This document shows positions 41,220 to 50,598 of a DNA stretch of 64,000 nt, piece by piece. The DNA is from Deltaproteobacteria bacterium. GTDB taxonomy: Bacteria > Desulfobacterota > Desulfomonilia > UBA1062. The DNA lies in the NCBI GenBank assembly GCA_029547185.1, contig JAKPPU010000005.1, positions 1 to 64,000 of the forward strand. The letters run 5' to 3'. The position numbers were made by a program, and so were the translations under genes. Under the pieces are notes generated by a model. That model searched no databases. It had not been told where the DNA came from and saw nothing but the letters and a program-made list of their open reading frames with translations. Within the stretch, counting starts at the first letter, position 1. The number at the start of each line of letters is the position of its first letter.

Positions 41220-42578
41220 TCAGATATTCAGCACGTAATACCTCAGCCAGACATAGATCATGGAGATGATCACGGACTCGATCATGAGCGGCATGCCGTA
41301 GAGCATGAACCTCTTGAACGAGATGGGGCTGCCCATCTTTTCCGCCATGCCCACGACGATCACGTTGGCCGACGCGCCGATAGCGGTGCCGTTCCCGCCC
41401 AGGCAGGCGCCCAGGGCGAGCGACCACCACAGAGGCATGAGGTCGGGATGGTGGAGGAGAGCCGTTCCCTGGAGGCTCGGCCAGAGCTGCTTTGCCATGT
41501 CGATGATGAGGGGATTCATGGTCGCCACGTAGGGGATGTTGTCAATGAAGGCCGAGGCGAATGCGGAGAACCACATGACCACCATGCTCGTGGCAAAGAG
41601 GTTGCCCTGGGTGATCTCGAGCACCTTGACCGACATCCATGTGATGAGCCCTACCTTGACCACACCTCCGATGATGATGAAGAGCCCGACGAAGAAGAAG
41701 AGCGAGGTCCACTCCACCTCGGAGAAGATGTGGTGCGGCTCCTTGATCCTCGAGACGAGAAGCAGAGTCGCAGCGCCGGCGAGGGCGATCGTGGCGGGCT
41801 CCATGTGGAGCATGCCGTGAAGGACGAATCCGGTCATGGTCAGTCCGAGCACAATAAGGGCTTTTCTGATAAGCACCGGATCTTTGATGGCCTCCTTCTC
41901 GTCCATGGCCATGACGCGCCGGCGAAGCTCTTCCTTCACCGTCATCCTGCTGCCGAAGATGAATCGCAGGGTGATTACATAGGCAGCCAGAATAATGATG
42001 ACTACCGGGGCGAGGTTGTAGATGAAAGCCATGAAGTCGAGCTGGGCCCTCGATGCGATCATGATGTTCGGAGGGTCGCCGATCAGGGTGGCGGTGCCGC
42101 CGATGTTCGAGGCGAGGGCCTCGGTGATGAGAAAGGGCACCACGTCGAGCTCGAGGGCCTGGCAGATGAGCAGGGTAACGGGTGCGATGAGCAGGACCGT
42201 AGTGACGTTGTCGAGGAAGGCGGACAGGACGGCCGTCACCACCGAGAAGACGGCCATGATCATGAAGGGCCTGCCCTTGGCGAACTTGGCGCTCCTGATG
42301 GCGATGTACTCGAAGATCCCGGTCGGACGCATGATGTTGATGATCACCATCATCGAAAAGAGCAGGAAGATGACGTTCCAGTCCACCCCGAGTTCTACCG
42401 AAGAAAACGCCTCCTCCTGGGTCACGATCCCGAGCACGATCATGAGCGCAGCCCCGGTGAGGGCGATGATGGTCTTGTGGATCTTCTCGGAGATGATCAG
42501 CGCATAGGCCAGGATGAAGATTGCTGTTGCCGTCCAGAATGCAGCTTGGGGGTTCATCGATGCAGTGGCAAAACTCAT
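41220..42578 (-). CDS. ArsB/NhaD-family ion transporter
   Basis: The 452-residue integral membrane protein has about 11-12 helices. IT-superfamily ArsB/NhaD/P-protein features are visible: LDNVTTVLLIAPVTLLICQ, TEALASNIGGTATLIGDPPN, SAFIDNIPYVATMNPLI and GACLGGNGTAIGASANVI, the paired re-entrant-loop motifs. It may exchange Na+/H+ or export anions; no arsenic genes are nearby. Its start overlaps the stop of the upstream CBS gene by 4 nt (ATGA), so the CBS protein is likely its cytosolic regulator. Confidence 0.88.
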   Translation of the reverse strand: MSFATASMNPQAAFWTATAIFILAYALIISEKIHKTIIALTGAALMIVLGIVTQEEAFSSVELGVDWNVIFLLFSMMVIINIMRPTGIFEYIAIRSAKFAKGRPFMIMAVFSVVTAVLSAFLDNVTTVLLIAPVTLLICQALELDVVPFLITEALASNIGGTATLIGDPPNIMIASRAQLDFMAFIYNLAPVVIIILAAYVITLRFIFGSRMTVKEELRRRVMAMDEKEAIKDPVLIRKALIVLGLTMTGFVLHGMLHMEPATIALAGAATLLLVSRIKEPHHIFSEVEWTSLFFFVGLFIIIGGVVKVGLITWMSVKVLEITQGNLFATSMVVMWFSAFASAFIDNIPYVATMNPLIIDMAKQLWPSLQGTALLHHPDLMPLWWSLALGACLGGNGTAIGASANVIVVGMAEKMGSPISFKRFMLYGMPLMIESVIISMIYVWLRYYVLNI

Positions 42579-43060
42579 TTTCTATTTCCTTTTCCTCCTG
42601 TAAGGGCTTCGGCTATGGCAAAGAAGAGCTGGCATTCATAGATCATGCCGGTGAGCCTGCCCGTGGGGTCGACCACGGCAATGGTCGAGATGCCGTGCTT
42701 GAGCATGTGGTCGACGCACTCCATGAGCGAGTGGTCGCCTTTCACCGTGATGACCGGCGACGACATGATCTCGGAGACCCGTTTGCCGGAGATGTTCTTG
42801 GCCAGGGACTCGAGCATGCCGTCCCAGGTGAACAGGCTCAGGTCGGTGCTGTACATGTAGGGCGGATAGATCGCCTTCAAAATATCCTTCATGGAGAGGA
42901 CCCCGATGGGTATCCCCGAAGCATCGAGAACAGGCAGGGCCCTGGCACCCTGCGTTTCGGCTTTGGACCTCACGATGCGGATCTTCTCGATGTACTCCTT
43001 GAGCTCATCATCGGCCTTGAGCAAGGCATCAACCTGTACCATCAGATCTCTTGCCTTCAT
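42575..43060 (-). CDS. CBS-domain protein
   Basis: ATG 43060 follows GGGAGGATCC. The 161-residue protein contains a CBS pair. The first CBS has an inserted helical stretch (VQVDALLKADDELKEYIEKI, then ALPVLDASGIPIGVLSMKDIL). The second is complete (EIMSSPVITVKGDHSLMECV, then HGISTIAVVDPTGRLTGMIY). CBS pairs bind adenosyl nucleotides and gate attached enzymes or transporters. The 4-nt overlap with the downstream ArsB/NhaD gene supports a regulatory subunit role. Confidence 0.9.
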   Translation of the reverse strand: MKARDLMVQVDALLKADDELKEYIEKIRIVRSKAETQGARALPVLDASGIPIGVLSMKDILKAIYPPYMYSTDLSLFTWDGMLESLAKNISGKRVSEIMSSPVITVKGDHSLMECVDHMLKHGISTIAVVDPTGRLTGMIYECQLFFAIAEALTGGKGNRK

Positions 43061-43269
43061 AGGGATCCTCCCGTATCGAATGATAAGGCGGGCAGTGCCG
43101 CCGTTTCCGACTATACTAGATAACGTACTGCCCGGCAAATCAAATGCTGGACTTTTTTCATATTCCTGCCGTGATTGCCTTCTTCATTCACCTGTTCATG
43201 AGAAGGTGAGATTGAGATATGTCTTCCACGGTCATATTCTTGAATCAAGGATGAGACAGGGAGAGGAAA

Positions 43270-44397
43270 ATGGATAGTAAAACACTGAAAGGCCGCATGG
43301 AGCGCTGCCGCAGGCTCATGGCGGAAAGAGGGTTCGATGTCCTGCTTCTGACGAAGCCGGCAAACATGTTCTATATGACGGGAGACGGCCGTCTTTGCGC
43401 ATTCACCATGATCACCGGGGGCGGTGAAGTCGCCCTCGGCGTGCCCAAGACAGATGTCGAGGATGTCGCGAATACCGCTCATTACAGCCACCTGACCGGC
43501 TTCGATGATGAGGTCGGGATGATTCACGCCATCGGCCATTACTTCCAGGAATTCGGGATCGAAAAGGGTACGGTCGGGCTCGAGTACACCTATCTCACCC
43601 AGTCGATGTTCTCCATGCTCACGCATCCCCATGCCAAGCCCGAAGATGTCGCTCCCCGGGACTGCACGGCCATCCTGTCCGAGCTGCGGATCATCAAGGA
43701 CGCGGAGGAGATCGAACGCATCGGGCAGGCTGCCAGGGTTGCCGATGCGGGAATGGAAGCGGCCGTAAGGCATGTCAGGCCGGGCGTGACCGAGAGCCGG
43801 ATCGCAGCAGAGGCGGAGTATGCCATGAGACAGGAAGGTGCCGACGGATTCTGGCTGTCCTATATCAGCTCGGGAGAGCGGACCAACATCGCCCACGGCC
43901 TGCCCACCCAGCGGACAATACGGGAAGGCGACCTCGTGATGATCGACATCCATCCCATCGTGAACGGCTACAGCGCGGACATGTGCCGCACGATATGCGC
44001 GGGCAGGCCGACACCTGAGCAGGAAGACGCCTTCAGCCTCTACCTGAGGGCCCAGCAGAAAGCGATCGGCATGGCAAGGGCCGGCATGGGTGTGGCAGAG
44101 CTCGAACAGGCTCTCCACGGCGTATTGAGGGATGCCGGACAGGCAGAGCATATCTTCGGTCCGCCGATCCATGGTGTGGGCATAGAGTTCGAAGAGTCTC
44201 CGCTGCCGCCGGGGCATGCCTTCTTCCATGGGGAAAAAGCCCCGGAGCCGCTCAAGGCGAACACCGTCATCGCCGTAGGAAACTGCGGCCTCTATACCGG
44301 CCCCTGGGGAGTACGGGTAGAGGACACCGTCGTCGTCACCGGCGACGGCCCGACGGTCCTCACCACCTATCCCCGTCAGTTGCGGCAGGAGGCATGA
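43270..44397 (+). CDS. M24-family (creatinase/aminopeptidase P-like) protein with altered metal site
   Basis: The 375-residue protein has an N-terminal creatinase-type domain (about 1-135) and a C-terminal pita-bread domain. Metal-site blocks are VMIDIHPIVNGYSADMCRT (two Asp), GPPIHGVGIEFEE (His) and WGVRVEDTVVV (Glu). The usual fourth block, ExGxY (as in VEPGLY), reads VGNCGLY, so the metal-binding Glu is missing. The protein may therefore bind fewer metals or, like creatinase, work without them. A dipeptidase call would be unsafe. ATG 43270 follows GGAGAGGAAA. Confidence 0.85.
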   Translation: MDSKTLKGRMERCRRLMAERGFDVLLLTKPANMFYMTGDGRLCAFTMITGGGEVALGVPKTDVEDVANTAHYSHLTGFDDEVGMIHAIGHYFQEFGIEKGTVGLEYTYLTQSMFSMLTHPHAKPEDVAPRDCTAILSELRIIKDAEEIERIGQAARVADAGMEAAVRHVRPGVTESRIAAEAEYAMRQEGADGFWLSYISSGERTNIAHGLPTQRTIREGDLVMIDIHPIVNGYSADMCRTICAGRPTPEQEDAFSLYLRAQQKAIGMARAGMGVAELEQALHGVLRDAGQAEHIFGPPIHGVGIEFEESPLPPGHAFFHGEKAPEPLKANTVIAVGNCGLYTGPWGVRVEDTVVVTGDGPTVLTTYPRQLRQEA

Positions 44398-44456
44398 CGG
44401 GAGACCCGATTCATGGTTGCCTGACAAGTGAAAAAAACGCTATTGAATGATTTTAA

Positions 44457-44918
44457 ATGATTAAGAGATATATCCGGACCCGGCTGATCGAGCCTGCCGT
44501 CTTTCTTCTCAGGCAGGGGATCTCTCCGGAGAAGATCGCCATGAGCATGGCATGGGGCCTTACCCTGGGCACGCTTCCCGTCCTGGGCGTGACCTCCATC
44601 CTGTGCGTCGGGGTCGCCCTCCTCTTCCGGCTGAACCACGTCGTGATCCAGATTGCGAACTGGGCAGCCTATCCCCTGCAGCTCGCCCTCTTCATCCCTT
44701 TCTTCATGATGGGGGCACGTCTCTTCGGAACGGAACCGATCATGAGGGATGCCTCGTCGCTCGTGACTGTTTTCCAGTCGGGCTTCGCGGGCAGTGTTGA
44801 GGTCCTGGGCACCACCATGCTCCACGCCGCCCTCGTGTGGGCCTTTGTCGCGCCGTTCATGATAGCCGTTCTCTACCGGGCCATCAAACCTCCACTCGAG
44901 AGGATCATGAAAAGCTAG
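44457..44918 (+). CDS. DUF2062 membrane protein
   Basis: The 153-residue protein has three to four hydrophobic segments and the DUF2062 signature: RQGISPEKIAMSMAWGLTLG, then LPVLGVTSILCVGVALLFRL and NHVVIQIANWAAYPLQLAL. The family is inner-membrane and of unknown function, often near lipid or glycosyltransferase genes. It starts 60 nt after the M24 gene on the same strand and may be co-transcribed. Confidence 0.85.
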   Translation: MIKRYIRTRLIEPAVFLLRQGISPEKIAMSMAWGLTLGTLPVLGVTSILCVGVALLFRLNHVVIQIANWAAYPLQLALFIPFFMMGARLFGTEPIMRDASSLVTVFQSGFAGSVEVLGTTMLHAALVWAFVAPFMIAVLYRAIKPPLERIMKS

Positions 44919-45077
44919 GACAGATGTCGCTATCGGTCTGCCGGAGCTGCCTGAGCTTCGCCCTCAAGGACTCGAGAAACCGTACCATGGACGGATCGAT
45001 CCCTTCGAGAACAGCACTTGACAAGACCTCCAAACTCGCTGATGAATGAATCTCTGGGATCCGAGGAGGGAAGGCGC

Positions 45078-45467
45078 ATGAAATTCCTTAGAATTTACCA
45101 TGTCTTCGTCATTGCCGTTCTGTGTGCCGGGATACTTCCGGGCTGTTCGGATCGTCCGACCGAGAGCTCGACCGTGCCGGCCGAGATCATCGGGGTATGG
45201 ACGACGCAGAATCAGGAGAGTGCAGGCGTCTCCATCGAGTTCAAGGAAAGGAGCGTCATCATCAGCTCGGATCTCGGGGTCGTCGAGAACTCGGTTACGA
45301 AGGTGAAGTCGGAAAAGGGCGCTGCGGGCGGCAGCACGCTCTACTCGATCTCCTACTCGGACAAAGGCGGGAAGACGAACCTGATGGAGGTCGTCTACTT
45401 CCCGGAGCAGGAGGGGACGATCAGGTTCAAATCCGATCCCTCGATGGCGTGGAAGAAGTCTAAATAG
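45078..45467 (+). CDS. Small lipoprotein
   Basis: ATG 45078 follows GAGGAGGGAAGG; the longer in-frame start at 45018 lacks a site. The 129-residue protein has a lipoprotein signal ending in ILPGC. The mature part is a small beta-rich domain (IIGVWTTQNQESAGVSIEF, then TNLMEVVYFPEQEGTIRFKS) resembling lipocalin-like or DUF-type folds that begin with a GxW strand. No function can be assigned. The AT-rich 255-bp gap that follows carries the upstream region of the pilus cassette. Confidence 0.78.
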   Translation: MKFLRIYHVFVIAVLCAGILPGCSDRPTESSTVPAEIIGVWTTQNQESAGVSIEFKERSVIISSDLGVVENSVTKVKSEKGAAGGSTLYSISYSDKGGKTNLMEVVYFPEQEGTIRFKSDPSMAWKKSK

Positions 45468-45722
45468 CAAGCAAGATTCCTGAACAAGAATCGGTAGGTC
45501 GATCAAGGCACCATCAATAGCCCTACCTGACAGGAAGTAATCTTATATTCAAATTATGCTAATAAATGGAGGATAATTAGGCAAACAATAGCATAAAAAA
45601 TATAAGACATTAAAATCAATCAAAATATAAAATGAATTAACCTGAAGGGGGGATATTGACGATAGAACAAGTAAACTTTGCGCATCAATGTTTTCGGCAA
45701 CTCACGAATAAGGAGCGGTATC

Positions 45723-48700
45723 ATGAAGAAGCTTACTTCGGCGGCATATCTTGTCCTCCTCCTCATCGCCGGGATCCCCGTTTTCGCCGATGACACTGAT
45801 ATCTTCCCGGCAGCTTCCAGCAGTGTACCACCAAACGTTCTCATCATCTTCGATAATTCGGGAACCATGAATGATCCGGTCCAGCAGATAGAATATGATC
45901 CGGATTATCCTTATGGAGAGCACATAAATCATCCGGGTAAAGCATATACCAAGGACAGGGTCTACTATTATTACAAATCAACGTGCGGGGGCCACGAGTG
46001 CGACAATTTCGAAGCATTCCCGCCCGCCACCAAGGCCATAAAAAACCCGAAACCCGTGATGCTGGCAGATGCCGCTACGGAAACTACGACCATCCTGGAC
46101 CCGACCACCTGTAACGTGACAAACGGAGCCGTGAATTCATTGAGGCAGTCCGGATGGTGGATGGGATACATCACGGACGTTCCGAACGGTCCGTATACGT
46201 GCGACAACGCGACCAAGATATACCGTCTCTACTCCGGCAACTACCTCAACTTCCGCACCTGGCTCGATGAGGGACACGCCCCCACGACAGGGGCTACTCT
46301 ATCCAAGCTGGAAATCGCAAAGACGGTCTTAAGCGAGCTTTTGGCAGGAACAGATGATAACCTGGTCCGTTTCGGCCTCATGGTGTACCGGGGTGGAAAC
46401 CAGGCCGGACAGGGAGGCCAGATCCTCGCACCCGTAGGGTCCTCGGACAGCCAGATCATGAGCGCCCTGAACAATGCGACGGATCAGGTGTCGGACCTGG
46501 TGGGCCACACACCCCTTGCAGAATGCCTGGCAGAGGCAGGGCTCTACTTCGCGGGCAAGGATTCCTGGTCGAACAACAACGACAGCGTTCGCTACACCTC
46601 CCCGGTGCAGTGGAGGTGCCAGAAGAATTACGTCATCATCCTTACGGACGGTCTCTCCACTTCGGACGAGGGGGTCAACAACCGCCAGCAGGACATCATC
46701 CACAACAGAGACAAGAACGGGAATTCGATGCCCCAATATTTCGGCAAGGCCATCGGCAACTACGATCATGATACATTCTCGGACGGAACCTCCGTTGATC
46801 CAAGTACGAATGACCAGGGCGGAACCCACTGGCTCGACGATGTGGCAAAGTTCCTCTATGAGGAAGACCTCATCAAGGGCAGGACCGATTCCGCTTCAGA
46901 ATCTTTCGACGACGAGTACTTCCCCAAACAGTTCATTTCAACCTTTGCCATCGGCTTCGGCAGCGGGACCGACTTTTCCTTCCTCGGCCGGGTGACCGAC
47001 GATACCCATGGAAGAGGGAAGTACTACAGCACGACAAACGGCGCCGGCCTGTCGCTCGCCCTCCAGGATGCCGTGGGCACGATCATCGCCGCGAACTCAA
47101 GCTTCATCGCACCGGTCGTGCCGGTAAACAGGCTCAACAAGGTGTATTCCGGCAACAGCGTATACCTTTCCCTTTTCAAACCTGATGCAACCGAATCTTT
47201 CTGGAGAGGAAACATCAAGAAATTCGGCCTGAGCGACAGCGGAGAACTCCTTCAGAAGGACGGAACCCCGGCTGCCGATGCAGGCGGACAGATCGTGAGC
47301 ACTGCTTCGTCGGCATGGACTTACAGCTCAGGAGACGGTAGCGTCGTCGAAGAGGGAGGGGCCGGTGCCGTGGTTCTCAATCAGAGCACGCGCCACTTCT
47401 ATACCTATAACGGAACGGTCAGGGATCTGACGGATGGAGCGAATGCATTCAGCGCAGCGAATGCCGACGTGCTGGCCGCCGTGGGAGGGAGTGATATGGA
47501 GGCGGCCGATCTCGTCAATTGGCTCACGGCGAGAGGGGATTATGCCCTGAACGGTGCCTCAAAAAGAGTCTGGGTTTTGGGAGATTTCCTTCACTCGAAG
47601 CCGGCGACCATGTTCTACGAAAACAGTACTATTCTTTTTGCAGGCTCCAATGATGGGTTCCTGCATGTTTTCGCTGATGACGACGGAGGGTATCCGAACG
47701 ATTTGAGCAAACATACCCTGAGCGAATCCTGGTGCTTCGTGCCCCCGGAGCTCCTGCCGAGACTGCACGAACTCAGAGACAGCAGCACGCATCCTTATTT
47801 CATCGACGGCACGCCCGTGCTCTTCGATCTGGGATCGTACCGGTACCTGACCTTCGGGTTCAGGCGTGGCGGAGACAAGTACTACACCCTGCGGGTCGGC
47901 GGTCTGGATGGGAGTAACTATACAGCGCCTTATTATGCCTGGGATGTCGGGCCTGATAAATTGCAGGGATATGGGAATGAAACGCTCGGCCAGTCCTGGT
48001 GCAGGCCATGGGTGAGCACCATCAGGGACACTTCCGGGACGAACAAGAGGGTGCTCCTGTTTGCGGGAGGGTATGATGCCGCCAACCAGGACCTTGACAG
48101 TCCGGCTTCTTCAGATACCAAAGGCAGGGCGATATTCGCCGTCGATGCCGCCACCGGGGCTCTCCAGACCACCCTGAACTTTAACCACGGCAACTATCCC
48201 AGTATGACGAATTGCTTCGTGGAGCTTGTCGCTTTTGACAGAAATGGCGACGGATTGGACGATACCATCTATTCGGGTTCTCTGGGCGGCGACCTCTTCG
48301 GCTTTTCCGACCGTAACAAGAACGGAACCTGGTCGATGGTGAAGGTTTTTCAGGCCAGGTCGGGAGATACCGCAAATATGCTCCTGAAGTTTCTCTACGA
48401 ACCGGATGTCGCCCTGGAGACCTTTGGTGATTATATCTATATCGGAACCGGCGACCGGGAACACCCGTCAGAGACTGCGACGGTCAACAGGCTCTATGCG
48501 ATCAAGAATACCTGGGCTTCTTCCTGGACAACACTCACCGAAGCCGATCTGGTGGATGTGACTGAGTACAATTACACATCCCCCGTATTTGCAGGCCTCC
48601 AGAGCGGAAATGGATGGTTCATCAAGCTCAATGAGCAAGCAGGTGAAAAGGTGGTTTCCTCACCGCTCGTTTACAACGGGATCGTCTTCTTTACGACCTA

Positions 48701-49019
48701 TACGCCCGGAACCGGCAACAGCTCCGACAAGTGCTCTGTCGAGGGTTTGGGCGGAGGGAGACTCTATGCCCTGAACTACCTCACGGGAGAGGCCATACCG
48801 AATCTATTTAATAATGAGGATTCGTCGCAGCTTGGCAGGGAGGACCGCTACAGGGAGCTGGGTGTCGGCATCCCATCCCCGCCGACCCTTGTCATTACGG
48901 CTTCAGGCGGGGCAAAGCTGATTATCGGAACGGGTGGGGCCGGCGGTACCACAGGGGCTGAGACTATCGAGATTCCAAGCACCAGCAGTGCAAAGATATA
49001 CTACTGGAAGCAAGACTAA
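45723..49019 (+). CDS. PilY1/PilC-type pilus tip adhesin
   Basis: ATG 45723 follows AAGGAG. The signal peptide (MKKLTSAAYLVLLLIAGIPVFA) precedes a 1098-residue protein. The N-terminal part has a von Willebrand A-like domain (VLIIFDNSGTM near 37-47, a variant MIDAS, and YVIILTDGLSTSD near 300). The C-terminal half is a PilY1 beta-propeller: VLGDFLHSKPATMFY, FAGSNDGFLHVF, SYRYLTFGFRRGG and the calcium-loop-like DRNGDGLDD at 839-847 followed by SGSLGGDLFGF. PilY1 proteins sit at the type IV pilus tip and control extension, adhesion and surface sensing. It leads a cassette of minor-pilin genes, the reverse of the common order. Confidence 0.9.
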   Translation: MKKLTSAAYLVLLLIAGIPVFADDTDIFPAASSSVPPNVLIIFDNSGTMNDPVQQIEYDPDYPYGEHINHPGKAYTKDRVYYYYKSTCGGHECDNFEAFPPATKAIKNPKPVMLADAATETTTILDPTTCNVTNGAVNSLRQSGWWMGYITDVPNGPYTCDNATKIYRLYSGNYLNFRTWLDEGHAPTTGATLSKLEIAKTVLSELLAGTDDNLVRFGLMVYRGGNQAGQGGQILAPVGSSDSQIMSALNNATDQVSDLVGHTPLAECLAEAGLYFAGKDSWSNNNDSVRYTSPVQWRCQKNYVIILTDGLSTSDEGVNNRQQDIIHNRDKNGNSMPQYFGKAIGNYDHDTFSDGTSVDPSTNDQGGTHWLDDVAKFLYEEDLIKGRTDSASESFDDEYFPKQFISTFAIGFGSGTDFSFLGRVTDDTHGRGKYYSTTNGAGLSLALQDAVGTIIAANSSFIAPVVPVNRLNKVYSGNSVYLSLFKPDATESFWRGNIKKFGLSDSGELLQKDGTPAADAGGQIVSTASSAWTYSSGDGSVVEEGGAGAVVLNQSTRHFYTYNGTVRDLTDGANAFSAANADVLAAVGGSDMEAADLVNWLTARGDYALNGASKRVWVLGDFLHSKPATMFYENSTILFAGSNDGFLHVFADDDGGYPNDLSKHTLSESWCFVPPELLPRLHELRDSSTHPYFIDGTPVLFDLGSYRYLTFGFRRGGDKYYTLRVGGLDGSNYTAPYYAWDVGPDKLQGYGNETLGQSWCRPWVSTIRDTSGTNKRVLLFAGGYDAANQDLDSPASSDTKGRAIFAVDAATGALQTTLNFNHGNYPSMTNCFVELVAFDRNGDGLDDTIYSGSLGGDLFGFSDRNKNGTWSMVKVFQARSGDTANMLLKFLYEPDVALETFGDYIYIGTGDREHPSETATVNRLYAIKNTWASSWTTLTEADLVDVTEYNYTSPVFAGLQSGNGWFIKLNEQAGEKVVSSPLVYNGIVFFTTYTPGTGNSSDKCSVEGLGGGRLYALNYLTGEAIPNLFNNEDSSQLGREDRYRELGVGIPSPPTLVITASGGAKLIIGTGGAGGTTGAETIEIPSTSSAKIYYWKQD

Positions 49020-49037
49020 AGAGCTTAAGGGGAGCAT

Positions 49038-49496
49038 ATGAAGAAAAATATCTTCAGGATATTCATTACCTCGATGGTTTTCGTCACGATAGCCCTGCCT
49101 CTCCGACCGAATGTCTGCAGAGCAGAGAAGATATCCGATTATGACCTGATCATGAAGCTGGAATACTCCTGCTATCAGGGCATGATCACATCGGTGAGCT
49201 CTGCGGGAGATTATCTCGTGCTGTCATCGCAGAAGAGGATCTGTCTCGTCGATGTCTCCTATAAGGGAAGCGTCTTCTTCACGGCAATCCACAGTGGTGA
49301 CAATGACCTCGTTGATGCAGCCAGATTGAAGCCCGGTGACTGGGTGCTTGTATGGGGAGGAGGATTGAGGGGCGACGCTGTTGCGGCAAAAGATATCTTT
49401 CTCTTATCCGGTAGACTGTCTGACGGAGAACTCAAGGATTTTATCCAGAAGAGGTCTCTCAAGTCGTGGCATAAGGAAGTGTTCTTAATCAATTGA
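49038..49496 (+). CDS. Exported protein of unknown function in the pilus cassette
   Basis: The 152-residue protein has a signal peptide (IFRIFITSMVFVTIALPL, cut near CRAE). The mature part has alternating strands (YQGMITSVSSAGDYLVLSSQ, then LKPGDWVLVWGGGL), suggesting a small beta-barrel or OB-like domain, and a basic helical tail. It lies 18 nt after pilY1 and overlaps the upstream in-frame extension of the pilW-like gene, so it belongs to the operon. A periplasmic helper for PilY1 is a guess. Family not recognised. Confidence 0.75.
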   Translation: MKKNIFRIFITSMVFVTIALPLRPNVCRAEKISDYDLIMKLEYSCYQGMITSVSSAGDYLVLSSQKRICLVDVSYKGSVFFTAIHSGDNDLVDAARLKPGDWVLVWGGGLRGDAVAAKDIFLLSGRLSDGELKDFIQKRSLKSWHKEVFLIN

Positions 49497-49519
49497 AGAG
49501 AACTGAAGGAAGACCATAC

Positions 49520-50164
49520 ATGAAAAGCCAAGCTCTTTTGCTGGATTGCATCGCGGGAGACAGGAAGGGGCTCACCCTGATCGAGCTCATGGTCGCATTG
49601 CTTTTGACCATGGTCCTTATGGCAGCGGTATACACCACGTATCAGGTCCAGAGAACCACGAGCGATGTCCAGCACGAAGTTTCCTCTGTTCAGCAGGACC
49701 TAAGGGCCGTTCTCGACATCATGGCCTGGGATATCAGACAGGCTGGATGCGACCCGACCCTCCAGAGCACTGCAGGTCTCGTCATCACCCAGACGGGACC
49801 GACGAGCATATCGTTCAGCATGGACCTCAACGAGGACGGGGATACGGCAGATACGGACCCTGCCGAGCAGGTGAGCTATACCCTCGACGGGACGAAACTG
49901 CAGAGAAACAATATCGCGGCGAATGTCGTCACCACCCTTACGAGCAACGCGACAACACTCGGATTCACCTACTACGATGCCGACAACAACGTGATCATGC
50001 CTACGGGCACAGGCGGAACCTCTCTTACAACGGCAGAAGCGAATAGCGTACGGTTCGTCGATATACATATCCAGGTCCGGAGCGACAGGATCGATCCGGA
50101 CACCCATGACTATATCAGGCGCAGTATGACCAAGCGGATCAAAATGAGAAATCTGGGAATATGA
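49520..50164 (+). CDS. PilW-type minor pseudopilin
   Basis: ATG 49520 follows GAAGGAAGA. The 214-residue protein has a prepilin signal: a basic leader, then KG^LTLIELMVALLLTMVLMA, with the conserved Glu at mature position 5, cut by PilD. The N-terminal helix continues (VQHEVSSVQQDLRAVLDIMA, then WDIRQAGCDPT), a strong PilW hallmark. The C-terminal region is beta-rich. Minor pilins prime type IV pilus assembly and carry PilY1 to the tip. Confidence 0.9.
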   Translation: MKSQALLLDCIAGDRKGLTLIELMVALLLTMVLMAAVYTTYQVQRTTSDVQHEVSSVQQDLRAVLDIMAWDIRQAGCDPTLQSTAGLVITQTGPTSISFSMDLNEDGDTADTDPAEQVSYTLDGTKLQRNNIAANVVTTLTSNATTLGFTYYDADNNVIMPTGTGGTSLTTAEANSVRFVDIHIQVRSDRIDPDTHDYIRRSMTKRIKMRNLGI

Positions 50165-50189
50165 CAAAGACGAGAGCGGGGATGAGAAG

Positions 50190-50585
50190 ATGAGAAGGCT
50201 GACCCCAAACGATGGCGGATTTACCCTCCTGGAGCTGGTTGTTTCGATCCTCATATTTTCCCTGGGATTCCTGGGTGTAACGAAAATGCAGCAGTATGCG
50301 ATCATGGGAAACAGCTTCAGCATGCAGATGAGCAACACGATCAACATCATAGACAACCAAGAGGAATACTTGCGGGGGCTGAATATCGGGGACCCCGACC
50401 TCACGCTCGGCAACCATAACGGGGGATCCGTAACCCGTCAGGGAATCCAGTATGATCTGTCCTGGACGGTGAGCACTACAGGGCTCGGACCTGCGGTGAA
50501 CGCCCGCGATATTGATATTCAGGTGGCTTGGGTGGAAAAAACCGTGAACCATCGCGTTGCAATGAAAATGTTCCGGTCGAACTAG
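50190..50585 (+). CDS. PilV-type minor pseudopilin
   Basis: The 131-residue protein has the prepilin motif GG^FTLLELVVSILIFSLGFL, with the mature Glu5 present, and the PilV-like continuation GVTKMQQYAIMGNSFSMQMS. The C-terminal strand DIDIQVAWVEKTVNHRVAMK (the V.W.e pattern) is typical of PilV. It starts 25 nt after the pilW-like gene. A GATGAGAAG ribosome-like stretch precedes the ATG. Confidence 0.88.
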   Translation: MRRLTPNDGGFTLLELVVSILIFSLGFLGVTKMQQYAIMGNSFSMQMSNTINIIDNQEEYLRGLNIGDPDLTLGNHNGGSVTRQGIQYDLSWTVSTTGLGPAVNARDIDIQVAWVEKTVNHRVAMKMFRSN

Positions 50586-50598
50586 GGCGGGGGATCAT

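Noticed and set aside
41448-42641. A 397-codon plus-strand ORF opposite the ArsB/NhaD gene
   Set aside because: Its Asp/His/Glu-rich sequence is what the reverse complement of a membrane protein gene gives.
43111-44427. A 438-codon minus-strand ORF opposite the M24 gene
   Set aside because: The M24 protein has clear fold motifs; the reverse frame is compositionally biased and lacks a ribosome site.
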